Both the position numbers and the translations under genes were made by a program. The notes below the pieces were generated by a model that searched no databases, had not been told where the DNA came from, and saw only the letters and a program-made list of their open reading frames with translations. Below, piece by piece: positions 54,854 to 63,174 of a DNA stretch of 63,174 nt (position 1 is the stretch's first letter; every line of letters begins with the position of its first letter). This DNA is from an uncultured Myxococcales bacterium (lineage in GTDB: Bacteria; Myxococcota_A; UBA9042): assembly GCA_937910235.1 (NCBI GenBank), contig CALENB010000328.1, positions 1-63,174 on the forward strand, given 5' to 3'.

Positions 54854-56767
54854 ATGAGTGCTACGCAAACACAACAGCTGATCAAAAAAGCGCAACAGCT
54901 GAACGCCGACGCGCGCGGCCGAGCCCACAAGCACGGCGCGATCGCGACGGGACTGATGGCCGCGGTCTCCCTGCTGCTCGTGGCGAGCGGCTGCGGCCCG
55001 CTGTACGTGCAAGGCCAGGACGACGGCTACTACCAGCCCGCGCAGCCCGCGCAGCCCGTGCAACCAGCCCAGCCCGCGCAGCCGGCCTACCAGCCGCCCG
55101 TGCAACCCGCGCAGCCGGCCTACCAGCCGCCCGTGCAGCCCGAGACCTACGCGACGCAGGATGATCCGGCGACCTACTTCGCCGGACTCTCGCCGTACGG
55201 CCGATGGCAGAACCTGCCTGGCTACGGTCGCATCTGGTACCCGTACGCCAACCGCACGGCTGGCTGGCGCCCCTATTACCTCGGCTACTGGGAGAACACG
55301 GCCTACGGCTGGACGTGGGTGAGCAGCGAGTCGTGGGGCTGGGCGCCGTATCACTACGGTCGCTGGTTCTGGAGCAACCAGCTCAGCGGATGGGCTTGGC
55401 AGCCCGGCTACGAGTGGGCACCCGCGTGGGTCACCTGGCGAACTGGCGGCGGCTGCGTTGGCTGGGCGCCGATGGGGCCAACCGGTGGTCACGTGAACCA
55501 CTACAGCTACTGGATCTTCGTTCGCCAAAATCACTTCTATCGTCGCCAGGTCAACACGGTCGTCGTCCAGCCAACGGTGGCATCTCGCGTCTACACGCAG
55601 ACGGTCGTGCTCGGCCATCAGGGCCGCGTTCGCACGAGCGGAGGCCAGGTCGTCGTCTACAATCGCGGTCCGCAGACCACGACGGTTCGGACGTGGAATC
55701 GCACGGCGGTCCCGGTTCGCAACATCAACACGCTGCCATCGGCGCGACCGCGGCAGCTCCCGACGCGACACGGTGCCGCCCCAGGTGTGACGCCGCGCGG
55801 CGCGACCCCGCAGGACACCGGCACACGGCCGCGACCGGGCACCACCACGCGACCCGGACCGGGCGTGAGTCCTGGCGCTGCTCACCCAGGTTCTCAGCCG
55901 GTCGGACGGCCAGCGCCGGGCGCTCGCGCGCCGATGAACGGCACTTCGATGACGGGATCGACCACGACTGGCACGACGTACGGCCGCCCGGCGCCGAGCT
56001 ATCGCCCCGACTCCGGCACACGCCCAGCCCCTGGCACGTCGATGCGCCCCGGCCCTGGTGTCGACCCGCGGACCGGGCGCCCTGCCACGGGCTCCACAAC
56101 GCCCGGTTCCAGGGCGCCGGACGCGGCCGCTCCTGGCCGGACCGCGCCCACCTACGGCCGCCCAGCGCCAAGCTACCGACCCGCGCCGGGCGCCCAACCT
56201 GCGCCAAGCTACCGACCCGCGCCGGGCGCCCAACCTGCGCCGACCTACCGTCCCGCACCCACCACGCAACCGACCTACCGGCCGGCGCCGACAACCCGGC
56301 CCGCGCCGACAACCCGGCCCGCGCCGACGTACCGCCCGGCACCCACCACGCGACCGGCACCCACCTACCGTCCAGCGCCCACCACGCGACCGGCACCAAC
56401 CACCCGACCGGCACCCACCTACCGTCCAGCGCCCACCACGCGACCTGCGCCCACCACGCGCCCGACCTACCGACCAGCACCGACGACGCGGTACACGCGT
56501 CCAGCGCCGAGCGGCCGACCGCCCGCGCGGGCCGCACCGACCACCCGCCCAGCACCTTCACGTGCCGCTCCAGCGCGAGCTGCCCCGGCGCGCGGTAGGG
56601 CCGCGCCGCGCATCAACAGCAGCACCCAGCATGCCCCGGCGCCACGTCGAGCGCCGACAGCGACCCGGCCGAAGGCCAAGGCGAAGCGCCCCGACAATCG
56701 CGGCGTCCCGAGTCGCGTCGACACACGTGCGCCGCCCGGCGATCGACCCACGCCGCGTGGTCGCTAG
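54854..56767 (+). CDS. Lipoprotein with DUF6600-like domain and proline-rich tail
   Basis: This 637-residue protein has a lipobox VASGC near residue 47. A Pro/Gln tract (QPAQP repeats) leads to a tryptophan- and tyrosine-rich domain at about 105-225 with YGRW, RIWYPY, GWTWVSSESWGWAPYHYGRW and GWAPMGPTGG motifs, the DUF6600 pattern. The remaining 400 residues are Pro/Ala/Thr/Arg repeats such as TYRPAPTTRPAP. The head may sit in the envelope with an extended tail. Function is unknown. The ATG has GGGAGG five bases upstream. Confidence 0.83.
   Translation: MSATQTQQLIKKAQQLNADARGRAHKHGAIATGLMAAVSLLLVASGCGPLYVQGQDDGYYQPAQPAQPVQPAQPAQPAYQPPVQPAQPAYQPPVQPETYATQDDPATYFAGLSPYGRWQNLPGYGRIWYPYANRTAGWRPYYLGYWENTAYGWTWVSSESWGWAPYHYGRWFWSNQLSGWAWQPGYEWAPAWVTWRTGGGCVGWAPMGPTGGHVNHYSYWIFVRQNHFYRRQVNTVVVQPTVASRVYTQTVVLGHQGRVRTSGGQVVVYNRGPQTTTVRTWNRTAVPVRNINTLPSARPRQLPTRHGAAPGVTPRGATPQDTGTRPRPGTTTRPGPGVSPGAAHPGSQPVGRPAPGARAPMNGTSMTGSTTTGTTYGRPAPSYRPDSGTRPAPGTSMRPGPGVDPRTGRPATGSTTPGSRAPDAAAPGRTAPTYGRPAPSYRPAPGAQPAPSYRPAPGAQPAPTYRPAPTTQPTYRPAPTTRPAPTTRPAPTYRPAPTTRPAPTYRPAPTTRPAPTTRPAPTYRPAPTTRPAPTTRPTYRPAPTTRYTRPAPSGRPPARAAPTTRPAPSRAAPARAAPARGRAAPRINSSTQHAPAPRRAPTATRPKAKAKRPDNRGVPSRVDTRAPPGDRPTPRGR
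56160..56478 (+). repeat. Proline-rich codon repeats in the DUF6600-like gene
   Basis: Short related units encode RPAPTTRPAP and TYRPAPTTR in varied order across about 320 bases. The copies are imperfect at DNA level but keep frame, so they arose by repeated in-frame duplication. Confidence 0.8.
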
Positions 56768-56840
56768 GCGTCCAGGTCGGTCCAGCCGGCTCCCCGGCGC
56801 TCCGGCGTAGCGGTTCAGGCCGCTCGCCAACCCAGCCAGC

Positions 56841-56868
56841 CAGCGCAATCACCCCAGCGCAATCACCC
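56841..56868. repeat. 14-base direct repeat, two copies
   Basis: CAGCGCAATCACCC occurs twice with no spacer. It may be a chance duplication or a paired protein site. Confidence 0.85.
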
Positions 56869-56876
56869 CATCGCGT

Positions 56877-56892
56877 CGACTCCCCGGAGTCG
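56877..56892 (+). terminator. Hairpin followed by a T-run, weak terminator candidate
   Basis: CGACTCC and GGAGTCG form an inverted repeat with a two-base centre (six pairs if the loop opens to four bases). A TTTTT run is at 56904-56908, about 12 bases after the stem. That spacing is longer than usual for intrinsic terminators. It would end the DUF6600-like transcript, 110 bases after its stop. Confidence 0.4.
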
Positions 56893-57131
56893 GCGCGTTG
56901 GCATTTTTGTCGGCGCGACGGCGCATCGGCTGGCGACGGCGACGACCCGGTCACCCGATCCTGACGCCTCACTGCGGCCCGACGCGCGACCGCGATCTCA
57001 TCGGCCGCCACCCGGGATCGCCGCGTTGGGTCGCCACCTTTCGCCCGTGTCGTACGTAGGTTAAGGTCGCGCGCTCCACCGCAGCGGCGCGCTCTGCGCA
57101 GCGACCGCCCGCCACCCTGACGAGGATCCCC

Positions 57132-58655
57132 ATGTCGACAGACCTGAAACAGGCCGAGGTCAAACAGCTCGGTCTTTTTGCCGCCATCGCGTCTCTGAGC
57201 TACGTGTTCTGGGTCGTTGGCGGCATGGAGATGATCGAGCGGCTCGCCTACTACGGCGTCAAAGCCGTCGCGACCCTGTACGCCAAAGCCCCGTCGAGCG
57301 AAGGGGGGCTCGGCATCGACATGAACGAGTTCGGCACCATCTTGATGGTCTGGGCGCTGGTGCAGTCGGTCATCCCGGTGTTCACGGGTGGCCTCTCCGA
57401 CCGATACGGCTACAAGGAGACCATCGCCGCCTCCACCATCACGAAGATCGTCGGCTACGTCATCATGGCCATGTTCGCCACCTACTGGGGCTTCTTCGCT
57501 GGCGCCGTCGTCCTGGCGACCGGCACCGCCATCTTCAAGCCTGGAATTCAGGGCACATTGGTCAAATCAACGACTCCGCAGAACAGCTCCATGGCGTGGG
57601 GAGTGTTTTATCAAACCGTCAATATCGGCGGTTTCATGGGCCCCCTGCTGGCCGGGTATATGCGAAAGATGGCGTGGTCCAACGTATTTTATGCCTGCGC
57701 TGCCATCATCAGTCTGAACTTCCTGATGTTGCTCATCTACAAGGAGCCGGGCAAAGCTGAGCGGTTGCAGCGCGCTGATGACGTCAAGGCGGGACGCTTG
57801 GAGCAGGGCAACCTGCTCAAGGAGAGCCTGCACGAGCTCGCCAAGCCCCATGTCTGGCTCTACCTGCTGATCTTCTCGGGCTTCTGGTTCATGTTCAACG
57901 CCTTGTTCGACGTGCTCCCCGCCCACCTCGACGACTGGGTCGACACGCGCGACATCGTCGCCACCTTGTTCGGCACCAAAGGCACCGACAGCGAGCTCAT
58001 CAAGTTCTTTATCGTCATGAACCCCGAGGGCACCGAGATCCGCCCTGAAGGCATGCTCAACCTCAACGCCGGCCTCATCATGCTGACGTGTTTTATGTTC
58101 GCTTGGCTCAGCGGCAGGATGCGCGCCACAAGCTCCATGGTGCTCGGCACCCTGCTGGCCACCATCGCCATCTTCCTGAGCGGTCACAGCACCGCCGGCT
58201 GGTTCTCAGTTATCGCGATCCTCACGTTCTCGGTCGGCGAGATGCTGTCGAGCCCGAAGTTCTCGGAGTACATCGGCAACTTCGCACCATCGGACAAAAA
58301 GGCCATGTACCTGGGCTTTTCGCAGATCCCGCTCGCGATTGGCTGGTCCCTGGAGGGCAAGATCGGACCGGCGCTCTACGGCCACTACGCCTCCAAGGAT
58401 CGCTTCGCGCGCGAGCTGATCGGCGAGCGGAACCTGCTCGACGTCGCCAGCATCGCCAAGCTGCCTAAAGGCGAGGCGTTTGATCACCTCGTCAAACTCA
58501 CAGGCGAGGACCCCTTCGCCCTGACGCAGCTGCTCTACGACACACATAGCGTCGACATGGTGTGGAACATCATGGGCGTCGTCGGCATCGTCAGCGCCAT
58601 TGGCATCTGGATGTATGGCCGATGGGTGCTGACCTTGACCAACAAGTCGGCATGA
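57132..58655 (+). CDS. POT/PTR2-type transporter, first of a pair
   Basis: This 507-residue member of the major facilitator superfamily has the POT helix 1 motif as EMIERLAYYG (ExxER with Leu for the usual Phe). GLSDRYGYKET, ATGTAIFKPGIQGTL and GVFYQTVNIGGFMGPLLAG (the FYxxxNxG motif of PTR2 proteins) follow. A conserved ExxER suggests proton-coupled uptake of di- or tripeptides or related solutes. There is a long cytoplasmic or loop segment around residues 290-310. Its stop overlaps the start of the second transporter as ATGA. Confidence 0.87.
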   Translation: MSTDLKQAEVKQLGLFAAIASLSYVFWVVGGMEMIERLAYYGVKAVATLYAKAPSSEGGLGIDMNEFGTILMVWALVQSVIPVFTGGLSDRYGYKETIAASTITKIVGYVIMAMFATYWGFFAGAVVLATGTAIFKPGIQGTLVKSTTPQNSSMAWGVFYQTVNIGGFMGPLLAGYMRKMAWSNVFYACAAIISLNFLMLLIYKEPGKAERLQRADDVKAGRLEQGNLLKESLHELAKPHVWLYLLIFSGFWFMFNALFDVLPAHLDDWVDTRDIVATLFGTKGTDSELIKFFIVMNPEGTEIRPEGMLNLNAGLIMLTCFMFAWLSGRMRATSSMVLGTLLATIAIFLSGHSTAGWFSVIAILTFSVGEMLSSPKFSEYIGNFAPSDKKAMYLGFSQIPLAIGWSLEGKIGPALYGHYASKDRFARELIGERNLLDVASIAKLPKGEAFDHLVKLTGEDPFALTQLLYDTHSVDMVWNIMGVVGIVSAIGIWMYGRWVLTLTNKSA

Positions 58656-60349
58656 CGGAGGCGACGACACAGCAGAGCGAAATCGCCGATGAAGGTCTCG
58701 TAGAGCAGCTCAAACATTTCTCGCGGCCCTTCTGGATCGCGAACCTCATGGAGATGCTCGAGCGGTTGGCTTACTACGGCCTGCGCACGGTGCTGCCGAT
58801 CTACATGGTGCTCAGCATCGAAGAGGGCGGCCCCCAGTTTTCGCACATTCAAAAGGGCGCCATCTACATGTGGTGGGCCGCGGTGCAGTCCGGTCTACCC
58901 ATCTTCACGGGTGGGTACGCGGATCGGTATGGCTACAAGCTGACGGTCGCGGTGTCGATCGCCATCAAGATCATCGGCTACCTGGGCATGGCGTACGCGC
59001 TCGAGATCGCGTCGGCGCTCAGCGGCGGCGCGAGCGTAGGTGTGCCAGGTCACGACGCCGCCTTTTGGGTCTTTGGCGTCGGCGCGATGTTCCTCGCCGC
59101 CGGCACTGCTGTCTTTAAGCCCGGACTGCAGGGCATTATCGCGGTGAACCTCGACAACAAGCGCGCGTCGCTCGGCTGGTCGGTGTTCTACCAGCTCGTG
59201 AACGTCGGCGGCTTTCTGGGGCCCATCCTCGCTGGTGTGATGCGGCTCATGGCGTGGAAGTGGGTGTTCATCTCGTGCGCCGTCATCGTCAGCCTGAACT
59301 ATCTCTTCCTGCTCACCTTTGAAGAACCGGCCGGCAAGAACGTGCAGGACAGCGGCAGCGATCGTCCCAACTTCTTACGGGTGCTGTGGGACAGCTCGGT
59401 CGGCATCCTCGAGCCCCGCCTCTTCGCGTTCCTCGTCATCTTCAGTGGCTTCTGGATGATGTTTCACCAGCTCTTCGACCTCCTGCCGAACTTCATCGAC
59501 GATTGGGTCGACTCACGCGGCGTCATCGACGTGTTGGTGCGCCCCATCTTCGAGGCCGTTGGCGGCAACATCCCGGCGCAGTGGCACGGTAACTTGCCGC
59601 AGGAGTACATGATCAACGTCAACGCCGGCATGTGCATGCTGCTGGCGTTCATCATCGGCTACTGGACCGGCAAGATCAGATCGATGGTCGCCATGATCGG
59701 CGGCATCCTCATCAGCGCTGCGGCCATCTACGCGTTGGGGCTCTCGAGCAACGGCTGGTCCACCATCCTGGCCATCGCTGCGTTCTCCCTCGGTGAGCTC
59801 ATGGCCAGCCCAACCAAGATGCGCTACTTCGGCAGCATCGCCCCGGCCGGCAAGAAGGGCCTCTACATGGGCTACATCAACGCCACAGGCGGGATTGGCT
59901 GGGCGATCGGCAGTCACATCGCGGGCAAGATGTATGAGGCCGACGGCGACAAGGTCGTGCTGGCGCGGCGCTACTTAGTCAACAACCTCCAGCAGGGTGC
60001 CGAGCAAGTCGCCGCGCTGCCCAAGACCGCCGTGATCCCGCGGCTCGCTGAGTTGACGCACAAGACGGCTGACGTCGAAGTGCGGCAGCTGCTTTGGGAC
60101 ACGTATCATCCCCAGGAGATCTGGGCTCATTTCGCGCTGATTGGCGTCATCTCCATGTGTGGCCTCATCGCATTCGACCTCGTCACACGCAGCAAGCTCA
60201 GCCAGTGGCGCGAGTGGGCTGTTTTGCTCGGCCTCACGTTCGTCACCAGCTCCCTCTGCTACAGCTGGTCCCACGGCTTCGTCTTCGCCGCCTTGATGGG
60301 CGTTTGGCTCCTGCTGCGGCGGTTCGCGCCGAAAGTGCTGCCCGCCTGA
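58652..60349 (+). CDS. POT/PTR2-type transporter, second of a pair
   Basis: This 565-residue transporter is related to the one before it: EMLERLAYYGLR, GGYADRYGYKLTVAV, AAGTAVFKPGLQGII and SVFYQLVNVGGFLGPILAG. It has an extra N-terminal cytoplasmic segment of about 25 residues and additional helices at its end (LLGLTFVTSSLCYSW and FAALMGVWLLLRRFA). The 4-base overlap with its neighbour strongly implies fixed co-expression, which would suit a hetero-oligomer or two transporters with different ranges. Confidence 0.87.
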   Translation: MTEATTQQSEIADEGLVEQLKHFSRPFWIANLMEMLERLAYYGLRTVLPIYMVLSIEEGGPQFSHIQKGAIYMWWAAVQSGLPIFTGGYADRYGYKLTVAVSIAIKIIGYLGMAYALEIASALSGGASVGVPGHDAAFWVFGVGAMFLAAGTAVFKPGLQGIIAVNLDNKRASLGWSVFYQLVNVGGFLGPILAGVMRLMAWKWVFISCAVIVSLNYLFLLTFEEPAGKNVQDSGSDRPNFLRVLWDSSVGILEPRLFAFLVIFSGFWMMFHQLFDLLPNFIDDWVDSRGVIDVLVRPIFEAVGGNIPAQWHGNLPQEYMINVNAGMCMLLAFIIGYWTGKIRSMVAMIGGILISAAAIYALGLSSNGWSTILAIAAFSLGELMASPTKMRYFGSIAPAGKKGLYMGYINATGGIGWAIGSHIAGKMYEADGDKVVLARRYLVNNLQQGAEQVAALPKTAVIPRLAELTHKTADVEVRQLLWDTYHPQEIWAHFALIGVISMCGLIAFDLVTRSKLSQWREWAVLLGLTFVTSSLCYSWSHGFVFAALMGVWLLLRRFAPKVLPA

Positions 60350-60470
60350 CGTGGCGGCTGCGGCGACAGAACACGCCTGAAACCCCGCAATCTCGGCGAA
60401 ATAGCTGGATGCTACGATCCACGCCAAACCGGGAACCGGTCGGATCCAGGGCTCAACCCCGACCCGCTGG

Positions 60471-61070
60471 CTACGCGGCGGAGCGAACCTCCGTGTGGCC
60501 GAACGCAAACTCGCGCAGCGCCGCGGGCTCAAGCGTCTCGACCCGATGAACCTTGCGGCGCGAGATACGACGGCGCGAGCAGCCCACTTCGTCGCCCGCA
60601 CCTGCGGCACGAGCCAACGCGGCTGGAGCCGACGCGGCTGGAGCCGACGCGGCTGGAGCCAACGCGGCTGGAGCCGAGGCGGCGCAGGCCAAGGTAGCCG
60701 CGGCGACGGCGGCGGCCGCGCGGGCCGCAGACGCGGCGGCGAGCAACGGACGGCCGAACCGGTCAAACTCCTCGCGTGCTCGGCCGAACCGGGTATTGCA
60801 GGCCGAACACGCCCACTGCGGCTCGTTGCGACCATGGTTCACGGGGCCGATGACCACCTCGCCGCGGCGCGCCTGCGCATAGACGCTCACCGCCACCATC
60901 CCGTAGCGAATTGGCCGCCACGCTGCGGCTGAGGCGCCACAGCAGGGGCATGCGCTGTGGCGCATGACCGGCGACGAGCGGCGCCGGAACAGCGATGCCA
61001 GGGCATGATGTGAAGCGAGGGCATGATGTGAAGCGAGGGTGGGGCGCGGCAGGGTGGTCTCGGTGTTCAT
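60471..61070 (-). CDS. Small zinc-ribbon-like protein with alanine-rich repeats
   Basis: I do not recognise this 199-residue protein as a whole. It starts at an ATG with AGGAG six bases upstream. Residues 41-44 (CPCC) and 88-91 (CSAC) give two cysteine pairs 45 residues apart, as in zinc ribbons. N-terminal to these is a duplicated ASHHAL motif. After them come an Ala-rich stretch built from four 15-base repeats and a basic tail (RRRISRRKVHR). A nucleic-acid-binding or regulatory role is possible. Its promoter region holds several palindromes. Confidence 0.7.
   Translation of the reverse strand: MNTETTLPRPTLASHHALASHHALASLFRRRSSPVMRHSACPCCGASAAAWRPIRYGMVAVSVYAQARRGEVVIGPVNHGRNEPQWACSACNTRFGRAREEFDRFGRPLLAAASAARAAAAVAAATLACAASAPAALAPAASAPAASAPAALARAAGAGDEVGCSRRRISRRKVHRVETLEPAALREFAFGHTEVRSAA
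60621..60680 (-). repeat. 15-base tandem repeat (four copies)
   Basis: The plus-strand unit GGCTGGAGCCGACGC occurs four times with one or two base changes in the last copies. It encodes an Ala/Ser/Pro pentapeptide repeat of the zinc-ribbon-like protein. Confidence 0.92.
61000..61035 (-). repeat. 18-base tandem repeat (two copies)
   Basis: Two perfect copies of AGGGCATGATGTGAAGCG (plus strand) encode the duplicated ASHHAL segment near the N-terminus of the zinc-ribbon-like protein. Confidence 0.9.
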
Positions 61071-61413
61071 CGGGTACTCCTGGGATGACCGGTTCGTCAA
61101 TCGAACCTGAACTCATGTTCACCTGAACAGGTGTATACCCGATCAGGACTGAACACAAGTTCAGCGCACAATAGGACTTGCTCTGTCCTATCACTGAACA
61201 AATCCCGGTGGTAGACCGGTGTCGGTGACGCCCAACTTGCCGCTGCGGGCTCGCTTCTGTATCTTGCGCGCGCTTACGCCGGGAGAGCCCGATGTAGACA
61301 CAAAATCCGGCGGAAGCGTGTGCAGGTGGTTAGCATTACCGGCACGAACGGACCTGCGACGGCGATCCATCTCGGAGTCACCATCCAACGGACAATTGAA
61401 ACGGAGTCATTCC
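61071..61413. other. Divergent intergenic region with palindromes
   Basis: The 343 bases between the zinc-ribbon-like gene and pckA are visibly less GC-rich at their left end. The left 130 bases hold a cluster of palindromes described separately. The right 200 bases lead to pckA and show no clear promoter; GGAG is seven bases before the pckA ATG. Confidence 0.7.
61091..61191 (-). promoter_or_regulatory. Cluster of palindromic operator-like sites at a promoter
   Basis: Five inverted repeats occur in about 100 bases: GGTTCG-n5-CGAACC (61091-61107), TGAAC-n4-GTTCA (61108-61121), ACCTG-AA-CAGGT (61121-61132), CTGAAC-n4-GTTCAG (61149-61164) and ATAGGAC-n7-GTCCTAT (61171-61191). On the minus strand TATACA (61132-61137) could be the -10 of the zinc-ribbon-like gene, so the CTGAAC sites flank or cover its promoter. 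The two GAAC-n4-GTTC sites are 42 bases apart centre to centre, four helical turns. They resemble the SOS (LexA) boxes I recall from Gram-positive bacteria and from Myxococcus. Confidence 0.6.
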
Positions 61414-63002
<1,589 letters not shown>

Positions 63003-63003
<1 letters not shown>

Positions 63004-63174
63004 TGCGAAGGTCGGCGACGCGGCGCGCAGCCAGCCAAATCTGCGTCGAGAACCACCTTCTGAGCTGGTTTCGCGGGGCGCTGGCGCTTGGCGTACTGCT
63101 CCTGAGCGGCCCCGTGTCTGCCAGTGTTGTAGCGGCCCCAATCGTAGCGGCCCCGGTTGTAGCGGCCCCAGTCG
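63003..63174 (+). CDS. Exported protein with AAP repeats (5' end only)
   Basis: A gene begins at ATG 63003, overlapping the pckA stop as TAATG, and runs off the window after 57 codons. The translation has a basic N-terminus, a hydrophobic segment (LALGVLLLSGPVSA) that looks like a cleavable signal, then VVAAPIVAAPVVAAPV. That repeat is encoded by a 15-base unit (GTAGCGGCCCCAATC and variants). The rest of the protein is not visible, so no function can be given. Confidence 0.65.

Larger units (their letters stand above)
56768..57131. other. Intergenic region with direct repeat and hairpin
   Basis: This 364-base gap has no open frame that looks like a gene. It contains a perfect 14-base direct repeat at 56841-56868 and a hairpin at 56877-56892. 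The last 100 bases must hold the promoter of the transporter pair, but I cannot place its elements with confidence. Confidence 0.6.

Noticed and set aside
59975-60835. Minus-strand frame across the end of the second transporter
   Set aside because: It overlaps two better-supported genes and translates to Pro/Arg/Gln-rich sequence without motifs.
61091-61107. GGTTCG-n5-CGAACC considered as part of a tRNA T-arm
   Set aside because: No acceptor stem, anticodon arm or CCA context is present around it.
60763-61194. Alternative minus-strand frame over the zinc-ribbon-like gene and its promoter
   Set aside because: It reads through the palindromic promoter region, has no ribosome site and does not keep the CxxC pairs.

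Overview
The window is GC-rich chromosomal DNA with dense coding, many 4-base (ATGA) gene overlaps and few long gaps. Several traits point to a large-genome predatory or social lineage of the former Deltaproteobacteria (Myxococcota, including Bradymonadia-like bacteria). These are very long lipoproteins built from CDDGN/CTxDxC repeats, a MopE-type lipoprotein, Hanks-type kinases fused to a sigma-54 activator, and serine/threonine/aspartate-rich linkers after lipoboxes. That placement is inference from gene content; no rRNA or tRNA gene was seen.

Bases 1-14900 are almost all on the minus strand. They hold part of a meta-cleavage lower pathway: semialdehyde dehydrogenase, a 2-aminomuconate-deaminase-type RidA protein, 2-oxopent-4-enoate hydratase and, further on, acylating acetaldehyde dehydrogenase. 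A lipoprotein with six 106-residue repeats, a PPP-family phosphatase lipoprotein and a carotenoid/retinoid-type FAD oxidoreductase sit inside this block. Upstream of it are a 1436-residue cysteine-rich lipoprotein and a ferredoxin-NADP reductase.

Bases 14988-26300 carry a polytopic membrane protein, an MscS channel, a second giant cysteine-rich lipoprotein with an internal NHL propeller, and the glycogen pair glgC-glgA. The glgA 3' end is extended by two 15-base repeat arrays and runs antisense into the remnant of an M28 peptidase gene. A small Sel1-like lipoprotein follows.

Bases 26276-36966 are mainly acyl-CoA metabolism: a BKACE-family enzyme, both subunits of a methylcrotonyl-CoA-type carboxylase, and an isovaleryl-CoA-dehydrogenase-type enzyme. 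A MopE/M15-peptidase lipoprotein, an HI0933-type flavoprotein and a radical SAM/SPASM-like protein are interspersed.

Bases 37082-43692 form a regulatory module. A 1677-residue protein combines kinase, ATPase, TPR, GAF, sigma-54 AAA+ and Fis-type HTH segments and is followed with no gap by a second small kinase. Divergently placed is a near-consensus -24/-12 promoter in front of a short lipoprotein gene. This is the most interesting unit in the window.

Bases 43726-48483 are a three-gene overlapping operon: a PLC-like secreted protein, an unknown protein and an L,D-transpeptidase. Bases 48806-54076 encode a complete maltose/trehalose-type ABC importer whose first permease has an unusual N-terminal extension. 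YceI-like and DUF6600-like envelope proteins, two coupled POT-like transporters, a small zinc-ribbon protein behind a palindrome-rich promoter region, ATP-dependent PEP carboxykinase and the start of an exported protein complete the window.

The metabolic genes suggest a heterotroph that oxidises amino-acid-derived or aromatic carbon (acetyl-CoA, pyruvate), imports oligosaccharides and peptides, and can feed carbon through PEP carboxykinase towards glycogen.
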